Shown piece by piece: positions 7,573 to 15,320 of a DNA stretch of 64,000 bases. The notes below the pieces were generated by a model. That model was not told the DNA's origin. It saw only the letters and a list, made by a program, of their open reading frames with translations, and did not search any database. The DNA is taken from NCBI RefSeq assembly GCF_004353915.1, contig NZ_SMRP01000031.1:1-64000 (forward strand), given 5' to 3'. The first letter of the stretch is position 1. The number at the start of each line of letters is the position of its first letter. Made by a program: the position numbers and the translations under genes. Source of the stretch: Paraburkholderia silviterrae (GTDB lineage Bacteria; Pseudomonadota; Gammaproteobacteria; Burkholderiales; Burkholderiaceae).

Positions 7573-9144
7573 ATGAACCTGCCTGGCTGGGTGGCGGGCC
7601 GCACAGGCGCGTTCGTGCCCGAGGCACCGCGTGTGCGGGCGCAGGCGGGCGATATTGGCCACGACCGCTGGCAGACCACGACCTTCCGCTGGTTCGCCGC
7701 CTACGCGGCGATCTTTTCGGTGTCGTTCATGGTGCTACTGGGCTTCATCCAGTATTCGGTGACCCACGCGATGATCCGCGAGACCGACAGCGGCCTGCGC
7801 TGGCAACTGCGCTACTTCGACTCGCGCAGTGACGCGTCGCTCGGCGCCGCCATCGACGCGCGCCTGCGTCGCGAAAACCGACGCCAGAACTTCTATGGCC
7901 TGTTTTCCGCCGATGGTCACTGGATCGCCGGCGACATCCATGCGATGCCCGCCGAACTCGCGCTCGACCCTTGGGGCCGCTCGCATGAGCACGTGCGTGG
8001 ACAAACCATGATGCTCGATATCGGCGCTGCACAGCCCGCGCTGCGCGCGATGGGCGAAGTGCGCGCGGACGGCTCGCGCCTCGTCGTGGCGCGCACGCTG
8101 TCCGATGTGCGCCACGTGCATGGCGAGTTGTTGAAGGCGCTATACGGAGGTGGCCTGCTGTGCCTGTGCGGCAGTCTCTGCGCCGGGCTGCTGCTGAGCA
8201 TGAGGCAGATCCGTCGTGTGGCGGAGATCCGGCGCGCGACCGGCCGCATAGCCGGCGGCGATCTCGGCGAGCGGTTGCCCGTTGCGGGCCGCGACGAGCT
8301 CGATATGCTGGCCCATCTCGTCAACCGCATGCTCGACGAAGTCGAGCGGCTGATGGGCGAGGTCAAGAGCGCTTGCGACGGCATCGCGCACGACCTGCGC
8401 ACGCCGCTCACGCGGCTGCGCCTGCGTCTTTCGCACGCGGCCGACGCAATGGAGCGCCGCGGCGAGCCTGCCATGGCCGCCGTGCTCGTGAGCGCGCGCG
8501 AGGAAGCCGACACTGTGCTCGAACGTTTCTCTGCACTCCTGCGCATCTCTGAGATTGGCGCAATCAAACGGCGCAGCGCGTTCGCACCGGTGGCGCTTGC
8601 CGATCTCGTGGCCGAACTGTGCGAACTGTACGCCCCACTTTCCGAAGAGAAGGCCATTGAGTTGCGCATTGCGCTGGCCGACGTTGCGCCTGTTGACGCC
8701 GACCGTGCGCTGCTCTTCGAAGCCTTCAGCAATCTGCTCGACAACGCGATCAAATTCGCACCCCACGGCGGCGCGGTGCGTGTCGCGCTGCACGCGACCT
8801 ATGCGGGCGCGCAATTCAGCGTCACCGACAACGGCCCCGGCATCGCGCCCGAAGAACGCGACGCGGTGCTCGGCCGCTACTACCGCAGCGACGCAGCCCG
8901 CCATGTGCCGGGTACGGGCCTCGGACTCGGCATCGTCGCCGCGGTCTTGCGGCTGCACGACTACCGGCTCGCCATCGGCGCGGCGGTGCCCGACTTTGTG
9001 CCCGCCTTCGCGCCCGAGTTCGCTCACGGCGCCGGGCCAGGCACAGCCGCGCACGCGAGCATGAGCACGGGCACAGGCACGGGCACGACCGTCACCATCG
9101 ACTGTTGGCCTGCTCACTCCTGGCACAACACGCGTTATCAATGA
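7573..9144 (+). CDS. Sensor histidine kinase (first of two paralogues)
   Basis: 523-residue inner-membrane kinase. Transmembrane segments lie at about residues 39-62 and 192-210 around a roughly 130-residue periplasmic region. A HAMP linker, HisKA with phospho-acceptor His 273 in GIAHDLRTPL, and a HATPase with FEAFSNLLDNAIKFAP (N box), DNGPGI and GTGLGLGI follow. The tail is rich in Gly/Thr. Its stop overlaps the next start by 4 nt (ATGA), pairing it with the receiver-degenerate regulator at 9141. It is close in sequence and layout to the kinase at 10716, so the two arose by duplication. The start at 7573 was chosen for its GAGG; the signal sensed is unknown. Confidence 0.9.
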   Translation: MNLPGWVAGRTGAFVPEAPRVRAQAGDIGHDRWQTTTFRWFAAYAAIFSVSFMVLLGFIQYSVTHAMIRETDSGLRWQLRYFDSRSDASLGAAIDARLRRENRRQNFYGLFSADGHWIAGDIHAMPAELALDPWGRSHEHVRGQTMMLDIGAAQPALRAMGEVRADGSRLVVARTLSDVRHVHGELLKALYGGGLLCLCGSLCAGLLLSMRQIRRVAEIRRATGRIAGGDLGERLPVAGRDELDMLAHLVNRMLDEVERLMGEVKSACDGIAHDLRTPLTRLRLRLSHAADAMERRGEPAMAAVLVSAREEADTVLERFSALLRISEIGAIKRRSAFAPVALADLVAELCELYAPLSEEKAIELRIALADVAPVDADRALLFEAFSNLLDNAIKFAPHGGAVRVALHATYAGAQFSVTDNGPGIAPEERDAVLGRYYRSDAARHVPGTGLGLGIVAAVLRLHDYRLAIGAAVPDFVPAFAPEFAHGAGPGTAAHASMSTGTGTGTTVTIDCWPAHSWHNTRYQ

Positions 9145-9821
9145 GAGTCCTGCTGTGCTCCTCCTCCGACGCGGAGCGGAGCTATCTATACAAGGCGCTG
9201 AGCGAGAGCCTCAATAGCGTCGAGGTTGCCGACAACCTTCATTACACCGTCTATCTTGCCTCCCAGGAGCCGTTCGATACGGTGATTCTTTGCACCAGCG
9301 GCGCGAACGCGCACGAAGGTTTCACCGAGGTGCTCGGCTCTTTCACGCGTCTGCCTGATGCGCCGGCGATCGTTGTCGCGCTCACGCGCGCGACCCCCGC
9401 CGATTGCGCGCAACTGTTGCGCGCGGGCGCCGACGCCTGCTTCGTGCAGCCCTGGTCGATTCTCGAGATCCAGGAGCGCATGCTCGCGCTGCGGCGCACC
9501 GCGCTCGTCCAGGCGGGGCCGCGCGCAGCGCGGCTCGACCCGCTCACGCGCGACCTGGTCGTCGATGAGCGGCGCATCTCGCTCACCACGCGCGAATATC
9601 TGCTGGTGGAATGCCTGCTGCGCCACGCGAACGCGCCGGTCGCGCGCGAGCATCTCATCCGCTATGCGTGGCCCGAGAAGGGCGACGTCGAGCCTTCTAG
9701 CGTGAATCTGGTGGTGTCGCGGCTGCGCCGCAAGTTCATCACGCACGGCGCGCGTGCGCAGATCGAGACCATCAACCGCTACGGCTACCAGCTCGATTTG
9801 CGCGCCGATCCAGCGCGCTGA
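9141..9821 (+). CDS. OmpR-family regulator with degenerate receiver
   Basis: 226 residues. A receiver-shaped N-terminal domain (1-118) is joined to an intact winged-helix DNA-binding domain (TTREYLLVECLL through NLVVSRLRRKF and INRYGYQL). The phosphorylation site is lost: the Asp position is Cys 51 (FDTVILC), the conserved Lys is Gln 103 (FVQPW), and the acidic pair is Ser-Ser. It therefore cannot be phosphorylated in the usual way and may act as a constitutive or ligand- or protein-controlled DNA binder. It is translationally coupled to the kinase before it. Confidence 0.88.
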   Translation: MRVLLCSSSDAERSYLYKALSESLNSVEVADNLHYTVYLASQEPFDTVILCTSGANAHEGFTEVLGSFTRLPDAPAIVVALTRATPADCAQLLRAGADACFVQPWSILEIQERMLALRRTALVQAGPRAARLDPLTRDLVVDERRISLTTREYLLVECLLRHANAPVAREHLIRYAWPEKGDVEPSSVNLVVSRLRRKFITHGARAQIETINRYGYQLDLRADPAR

Positions 9822-10025
9822 GCCGAATGAGGCTGCCCGGCGCCGCCGCGTCATGCATCGGCCCGCAAGATAACTGAAAGCATGCGGTGCATGGCCAAAG
9901 CGGTGGCAGGCGTTTGCAAACCTAAATTTAATTTCATGAAAGCCAGCGCGGCACAGCGGCCTTACGACGGTAAACTTGCACTTCGAAAGAGGCCGCGCAT
10001 GTGACGCGCGGCGGAGTGCGAGGAA

Positions 10026-10709
10026 ATGAGCCAGGTGCGCGTATTGACGGTGGAAGACGATGCCGTCACAGCCAATGAAATTGTCAGCGAGCTGACGCAA
10101 CGCGGCTTTGCCGTCGACTGGGTAGACAACGGCCGCGACGGCATGGCGCGCGCGATGAGCGACGAATACGACGCCATCACGCTGGACCGCATGCTGCCGG
10201 GCGTCGACGGCCTGTCGATCCTCACGGCCATGCGCACGGTCGGCATCCAGACGCCGGTGCTGATGCTGAGCGCGCTCGGCGACGTCGACGAGCGTGTGCG
10301 TGGCCTGCGCGCGGGCGGCGACGACTACCTCACGAAGCCTTTCGACCCCGAGGAGCTCACCGCGCGCCTCGAAGTCCTGCTGCGCCGCCGCCAGGGCGCG
10401 AGCGTCGTGCGCGAGACGGCGCTGCGCGTCGGGCCGCTCGAGCTCGACCTCATCTCCCGCAAGGTGCGCCGCGACGGCGAAGAAGTCGCGCTCCTGCCCA
10501 CCGAATACCGCGTGCTCGAATTCATGATGCGCCATGCGGGCAAGACCATTACGCGCACCATGTTGTTCGAGGCGGTCTGGGGCTACCACTTCGATCCAGG
10601 CACCAACCTGATCGACGTGCACATGGGCCGCCTGCGCAAGAAAATCGATCCGCCGGGCGTGCCGGCGCTCATCCAGACGGTGCGTGGCTCCGGCTACATT
10701 CTCGGATAA
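10026..10709 (+). CDS. Canonical OmpR-family response regulator
   Basis: 227 residues with all receiver residues present: acidic cluster EDD at 10-12, phospho-acceptor Asp 54 in ITLDRMLPG, Lys 104 in LTKPF. The winged helix ends with TVRGSGYILG. It lies between two kinases and starts 6 bp before the second one, so it is the only phosphorylatable regulator for two kinases. The 204-bp gap before it contains the palindrome GTTTGCAAAC (9912-9921) and AT-rich DNA that may be its promoter. The regulator at 23651 is a close relative. Confidence 0.9.
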   Translation: MSQVRVLTVEDDAVTANEIVSELTQRGFAVDWVDNGRDGMARAMSDEYDAITLDRMLPGVDGLSILTAMRTVGIQTPVLMLSALGDVDERVRGLRAGGDDYLTKPFDPEELTARLEVLLRRRQGASVVRETALRVGPLELDLISRKVRRDGEEVALLPTEYRVLEFMMRHAGKTITRTMLFEAVWGYHFDPGTNLIDVHMGRLRKKIDPPGVPALIQTVRGSGYILG

Positions 10710-10715
10710 TCCCGC

Positions 10716-12164
10716 GTGACGAGCCGCCCCTCCTCCTCCGCGCCCGCGATACCGCGCCGGCGCTGGCACACCACGACGTTTCGCTGGTTGTGCGCCTACA
10801 CCGCGCTGTTCGGCGTGTTCCTTACGCTGCTGGTCGGCTTCATTGCGTGGTTCGCGACCAGTTCGATCGAGCACGACGCCGACACCATCATGGGCTGGCA
10901 GCTCATCTACTTCGACTCGATTCCCGATGCGCAACTGCCCGTCGCGATCTACCAGCGGCTCGAATACGAGCGCATGCATGTGAACTACTACGGCCTCTTC
11001 ACGAGCGACGGCCGCTACGTGGCCGGCGACATCCTCGAGGCGCCGCCGAACCTCGTCTATGACCGCGTGGGCTCGACGCTCAAGCATGTCTTGAAGCCCG
11101 ACGATCAATCGCAGTCGCCGATCGTGCGCATCGTGGGCGAGGTGCGCCCCAATGGCATGCATCTGGTCGTCGCGCGCGACATGACAAGCGTGCTGCGCAT
11201 CCGCGAGATCGTGGTGCGCACGCTGTCTCTCGGGGCGGTGCTCGCGCTGTGCGCGGCGCTCGCGGGCGGTCTCGTGCTCGGCATGCGGCAGATCCGGCGC
11301 GTGCGCGAGATCCGCCGTGTCACGCAGTGCATCGCGCGCGGCGACCTGGACCGGCGCCTGCCGGTGGGCGGCGACGACGAGCTCGACATGCTCGCGCATC
11401 TCGTGAACCACATGCTCGACGAGGTCGAGCGCTTGATGGGCGAGGTCAAGGGCGCGTGCGATGGCATTGCGCACGACCTGCGCACGCCGCTCGTGCATCT
11501 GCATACGCTGCTCGCGCGCGTCGCCGAACGCGAGAGCCTGCGTGGCGACGATGCGGGCACGGACCTCGTCGAGCGCGCGCGCGCCGAGACGGGCCAGTTG
11601 CTCGAGCGTTTCCGCGCGATGCTGCGCATTTCCGAGATCGGCACGCTGCACCGTCGCGGCGGCTTTGCGACCGTCGACTTGCAGGCGCTCGTGCAGGAGC
11701 TGGCCGAACTCTACGAACCCCTTGCCGAAAGCCGCGAGATCGAATGGCGCGTGAGCACCGCACCGGTCAGCGAGATTCACGGCGACCGTGCGCTGCTCTT
11801 CGAAGCCTTCAGCAACCTCATCGACAACGCCATCAAGTTCGCACCCGAGCAAGGCGGGATCGTCAGCGTGACCTTGCGCGCCACGGCGCTCGGGCCGCTG
11901 CTCGAAGTGGCGGACAACGGCCCGGGCATCGCGCCGGGTGAGCGCGCCGCCGTGCTGCAGCGCTTTTATCGGGGCGATACCGTGCGCCATATAGCGGGCT
12001 CGGGGCTGGGCCTGAGCGTCGTGGCGGCGGTCATGCGCGTGCACGACTTCACGCTGCGCATGGACGACGCGCGCGATCTCGCGAAGGCCGCGAACGAAGC
12101 GAATCGAGCGGGCGGGCCAGGCACACGCATGAGCGTCGAATGCTGGCCGCGCGCGCTCACCTGA
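10716..12164 (+). CDS. Sensor histidine kinase (second of two paralogues)
   Basis: 482 residues, GTG start. TM segments at about 24-47 and 170-190, HAMP, His 253 in GIAHDLRTPL, HATPase with FEAFSNLIDNAIKFAP, DNGPGI and GSGLGLS. The periplasmic part shares the FDS...YYGLF...GRYVAGDI pattern with the first kinase, so both may sense related signals. It is 6 bp behind the canonical regulator and is followed by a second receiver-degenerate regulator. Confidence 0.9.
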   Translation: MTSRPSSSAPAIPRRRWHTTTFRWLCAYTALFGVFLTLLVGFIAWFATSSIEHDADTIMGWQLIYFDSIPDAQLPVAIYQRLEYERMHVNYYGLFTSDGRYVAGDILEAPPNLVYDRVGSTLKHVLKPDDQSQSPIVRIVGEVRPNGMHLVVARDMTSVLRIREIVVRTLSLGAVLALCAALAGGLVLGMRQIRRVREIRRVTQCIARGDLDRRLPVGGDDELDMLAHLVNHMLDEVERLMGEVKGACDGIAHDLRTPLVHLHTLLARVAERESLRGDDAGTDLVERARAETGQLLERFRAMLRISEIGTLHRRGGFATVDLQALVQELAELYEPLAESREIEWRVSTAPVSEIHGDRALLFEAFSNLIDNAIKFAPEQGGIVSVTLRATALGPLLEVADNGPGIAPGERAAVLQRFYRGDTVRHIAGSGLGLSVVAAVMRVHDFTLRMDDARDLAKAANEANRAGGPGTRMSVECWPRALT

Positions 12165-12208
12165 GCGGGACAAACTGGGGCAAACCGAGCCAACCCACAC
12201 ACGAGCCT

Positions 12209-12904
12209 ATGCGCATACTCCTCATCTCGCCATGCCATGCCGAAGGCGCATGGCTGCAAAAGGCCCTGCAGGAAAGCGCCCACAGCCTGCAACGCGCGCA
12301 CGAACTGCGCGACGGCGTCTATCTCGCGGGCGAAGAGCCTTTCGATGCGGTGATCGCCGTCGCGCTCGACGGCGTCTTGCTGCCCGAGCTGCTCGCCCTG
12401 CTGCCCGCCCTCGCGAAGGCGACGAACGGCGCGACCATCATCGCGGTGCTCGGCATCGAAGCTGGGGCGCACGAGCGCTCGGAGTTGCTGCGCGCGGGCG
12501 CCGACGCGTGCTTTCGCTATCCGTTCTCGTTCATCGAAATGCACGAGCGCATGCTCGCGCTGCTGCGCACCGGCGCGACAGTCGCGCCGCCATCCGGGCA
12601 AGGCGCCGCCGTGGCGCCGCTGCTCGACGCGAGCACGCGCGAGATCGTGGAAGGCGCGCGGCGCGCGGAGCTCACGCGCCGCGAATACCTGCTCATCGAA
12701 TGCCTGCTGCGCCAGGTCAACATGCCCGTGCCGCGCGACCAGATGATCCGCTACGCCTGGCCCGAGAAGGACGATATCGATCCGTCGACCGTGAACCTCG
12801 TTGTCTCGCGGTTGCGCCGCAAGCTCGAGCGCGAGGCCATCGAAGTGCGCATCGAGACCATCAGCCGCTACGGCTATCAAATCACGCTGCCCAAGTCGGC
12901 TTGA
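12209..12904 (+). CDS. OmpR-family regulator with degenerate receiver (second copy)
   Basis: 231 residues. The DNA-binding domain (LTRREYLLIECLL, NLVVSRLRRKL, ISRYGYQI) is intact and very like that of the regulator at 9141. In the receiver the Asp position is Val 51 (FDAVIAV), the Lys is Tyr 104 (FRYPF), and the acidic pair is missing. Both kinase genes are thus followed by a phosphorylation-incompetent regulator that shares the loss but not the replacing residues. The ATG at 12209 aligns with the start of the sister protein. Confidence 0.87.
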   Translation: MRILLISPCHAEGAWLQKALQESAHSLQRAHELRDGVYLAGEEPFDAVIAVALDGVLLPELLALLPALAKATNGATIIAVLGIEAGAHERSELLRAGADACFRYPFSFIEMHERMLALLRTGATVAPPSGQGAAVAPLLDASTREIVEGARRAELTRREYLLIECLLRQVNMPVPRDQMIRYAWPEKDDIDPSTVNLVVSRLRRKLEREAIEVRIETISRYGYQITLPKSA

Positions 12905-13043
12905 GTGTCACGGGAGTGTCACCTGAGCGCGCGTCACGCGCAGCGCTCAGGTAGCGCGTCATGCGCTGCGCGGGCGGCAATGGAAGCAGCAGCCGAGGCC
13001 GCAACGCATGCATCGCTCAGACAAAACTCGCGCCGCGCGCCGA

Positions 13044-13061
13044 AGGTAACCGTTTGTGGGA
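13044..13061 (-). repeat. Isolated iteron, about 6.5 kb from the origin array
   Basis: On the plus strand AGGTAACCGTTTGTGGGA differs by one base from the minus-strand iteron at 6382-6399, and identity extends into the flanks (20 of 22 bases). It lies in the convergent gap between 12904 and 13184, so it is not a promoter site for either gene. A Rep-binding role is inferred. Confidence 0.65.
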
Positions 13062-13103
13062 TTTCAGGTCACATGAGCGGCAACGCGCGTGTACCTGTCG
13101 CGC

Positions 13104-13138
13104 AAAAAAAAGCAACGGCACGCGCATGGCGTGCCGTT
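13104..13138 (-). terminator. Terminator of the 13184-13459 gene
   Basis: AACGGCACG (13114-13122) pairs with CGTGCCGTT (13130-13138) over a 7-bp loop and is followed on the minus strand by eight Ts. Confidence 0.8.
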
Positions 13139-13183
13139 CTCCTGTGACCTGTTCGCGGGCTGCGCGCCAGGCGCAGCAAGGCT

Positions 13184-13459
13184 TCAGTGTGCGTAGAGGG
13201 TGGAATTCAGGTACGCGAGCTGGCCGTCCTGCTCCGCTTGCACGAGTTCGTGATAGACCTGCGCGCGCGTCTTCGGCGCGACTTGCACACCATCGGGCGC
13301 TACCCAACCGCCTTGCTGGAAAGCCGTGGCCGTGTTGTTCATGGCGACCGTCGTGGTGTTGGCCGGGTAGGTGTTTTGCGCGGGCGCCGTGGTTTGCGCG
13401 AAAGCGGACGTGGTGACAACGGCGCCGGCGAGAGCTGCAACGATCATGAGCGACTTCAT
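13184..13459 (-). CDS. DUF4148-like small exported protein
   Basis: 91 residues. Signal peptide MKSLMIVAALAGAVVTTSAFA, then a Thr/Ala/Asn-rich linker and a C-terminal KTRAQVYHELVQAEQDGQL with LNSTLYAH. The ending is nearly the same as that of the protein at 52523 (LNSTVYAHH). ATG at 13459 behind GGAGG. Monocistronic with its own terminator. Function unknown. Confidence 0.75.
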   Translation of the reverse strand: MKSLMIVAALAGAVVTTSAFAQTTAPAQNTYPANTTTVAMNNTATAFQQGGWVAPDGVQVAPKTRAQVYHELVQAEQDGQLAYLNSTLYAH

Positions 13460-13635
13460 GGAACTATCCTCCAGGGAACATATTTGGTTGGCCGGTTAGC
13501 GAATGCGATGGATCGCATCCCGGTATGGAGAGAATAGTTAGGTCAGCCTATCGAACCCGATGCAGGAATATGAAGAAATGTTTATCGAGGCGCGAGAGTT
13601 CGTTGAATCAAGAACGTCATCCCGCGCCGCCGCGC

Positions 13636-14037
13636 CTAGCGGCAGGGGAACGTGGCGATCAGCGCCTTGTAGATGACAGCGCCGGTAGGTTCGAGAACGA
13701 ATTGAAGGTGACCTTTCATCCAGGTCACGATCGCGCTGAGCTGGTCCTTGCGCGGGATATTGGACGGGATGCAGTAGCGCGGCGGTTGCTTGTCGATCAG
13801 GGTCTGAACCAGCGCGCCGTTGGTGTAGCCCGCGAAATACATGACGCAGGCGTCGTGATTCTCCGGCTGTTGGCAGATGCTCAGAAACACATCGGCCTGG
13901 TCGATCGACCGGGCCGGAGCGGCTGAGGCCGTTTGCGCGGGTTGAGTGGGTTGGGCGGGTTGAGTGCTCTGAGCGGCCGCATTAACGGCGCCGAGCGCGG
14001 CAACAAGTGCCAGCCCGGCAAGAAGAGGTTTTTTCAT
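13636..14037 (-). CDS. Rap1a/Tai-family immunity-like protein
   Basis: 133 residues with a Sec signal peptide ending near AAA-QS, a Gln/Pro/Thr spacer, then the domain: DVFLSICQQP, ACVMYFAGYTNGA, RYCIPSNI and the terminal ALIATFPC. The spacing of the four Cys and the Y-x2-GY turn match the Rap1a/Tai proteins that neutralise type VI amidase effectors in the periplasm. No effector or type VI gene is nearby, so it may be an orphan immunity gene or a family member with another job. Confidence 0.65.
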   Translation of the reverse strand: MKKPLLAGLALVAALGAVNAAAQSTQPAQPTQPAQTASAAPARSIDQADVFLSICQQPENHDACVMYFAGYTNGALVQTLIDKQPPRYCIPSNIPRKDQLSAIVTWMKGHLQFVLEPTGAVIYKALIATFPCR

Positions 14038-14287
14038 TTGCGCTTCGGTGGAATTGTTCTGTAGGAGGAACTCGGATGCCGCATCTGCACATTGAGGTGC
14101 ACATGCGCGCCGCTCGTAAGCTTAGCGGCCGGGCGGTCTCATAATTTGCTTTGCATCAAGTAGGGTAAGGGCCGCCCACTCCCTTAGTCCTGTAACTGAT
14201 TTGAATCCGATAACTCCATCGTTCTGATTTGCCTGGGCGCTTCGTAGAATCGGTTGAACTTTCCGTCACGACCGTCGATACGAACCT

Positions 14288-15247
14288 ATGAGCACACGCC
14301 GCGCATTCCTCAAACTTTCACTGGGTGCGGCTGCCGTCGCGCTGCCCGCCCTGAGCGCGCCTCGCGCCTTTGCGGCGAACGCCGCGCGCACCCTGCGCAT
14401 TGGTAACCAGAAGGGCGCGCTGAGCCTCCTGAAGGGCCGTGGCACGCTCGAGCAGCGGCTCGCGCCGCTGGGCGTCAAGGTCACATGGACGGAGTTCAAT
14501 GCGGGCCCCGTGCAACTGGAGGCGCTCAATGTGGGCTCGATCGATTTCGGCGACGTGGGCGAGGCGCCCCCCATCTTCGCGCAGGCTGCGGGCGCGCCAC
14601 TCGCCTACGTGGCGGCCACGCTGCCGCGGCCGCAATCGGAAGCGGTGCTCGTGCCGCGCAACTCGACGCTGCGCGAGGTCGCCGATCTGAAGGGCAAGCG
14701 CGTCGCGTTCAACCGGGGCAGCAACGTCCACTATTTCCTCGTGCAATTGCTGCGCAAGCACGGGCTCGATTACCGCGACGTGCATCCGGTGTTCCTCGCG
14801 CCGGCCGATGCGCGCGCAGCCTTCGAGAATGGCTCCATCGACGCGTGGGTCATCTGGGACCCGTTCTTCGCGGCGGCGCAGGCAAGCTTTGGCGCGCGCG
14901 TGCTGGCCGATGCGAGCGGCGTGGTGGTCAATCGCGGCTTTTACTTTTCGTCGCGCGACTACGCGAGTCAGAACCCCGACGTGATTCGCGTGCTGATTGA
15001 CGAGGTCGCCAAAACCGACGAATGGGGCAAGAACAATCGCGCGGCGTATGCTGCCGAGCTTGCGAAGCTCTGGGGGCTGCCCGCGCCCGTGGTTGCGCAG
15101 GCGGTCGATCGCACGCAGTTCGGCACGGTGCCGATCACGAAGACCATCCTCGGCGAACAGCAGAAGATCGCCGATACCTTCCTCGATCTCGGCCTCGTGC
15201 CCAAGCGCGTGGACGTACTGCAAGCGGCGGCGCCAGGGCTCGCCTGA
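14288..15247 (+). CDS. Aliphatic sulfonate/taurine-type ABC transporter substrate-binding protein
   Basis: 319 residues. A twin-arginine-like leader (MSTRRAFLKL) ends near AFA. The body fits the SsuA/NMT1 fold: LRIGNQKGALSLLKGRGTLEQRL, VTWTEFNAGPVQLEALNVGSIDFGDVGEAPP, LKGKRVAFNRGSNVHYFLVQLL and IDAWVIWDPFFAAA. It would bind sulfonates in the periplasm. No permease or ATPase gene follows, so it probably serves a transporter encoded elsewhere. The ribosome site is weak. Confidence 0.82.
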   Translation: MSTRRAFLKLSLGAAAVALPALSAPRAFAANAARTLRIGNQKGALSLLKGRGTLEQRLAPLGVKVTWTEFNAGPVQLEALNVGSIDFGDVGEAPPIFAQAAGAPLAYVAATLPRPQSEAVLVPRNSTLREVADLKGKRVAFNRGSNVHYFLVQLLRKHGLDYRDVHPVFLAPADARAAFENGSIDAWVIWDPFFAAAQASFGARVLADASGVVVNRGFYFSSRDYASQNPDVIRVLIDEVAKTDEWGKNNRAAYAAELAKLWGLPAPVVAQAVDRTQFGTVPITKTILGEQQKIADTFLDLGLVPKRVDVLQAAAPGLA

Positions 15248-15320
15248 ACGCCGCCGCCAGTCATCAGGGTCACCAGGTCGAGGCGCTTGTAGCCGCGCCT
15301 GGTCGCGCCTGGTGATGCGC

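Noticed and set aside
9186..12200. A 1004-codon open frame on the minus strand
   Set aside because: It is antisense to the kinase and regulator genes; its composition (His/Arg/Ala-rich) is typical of GC-rich shadow frames.
13706..13725. Iteron-like AGGTGACC
   Set aside because: It is inside the immunity-like gene and lacks the TCCCATA half.
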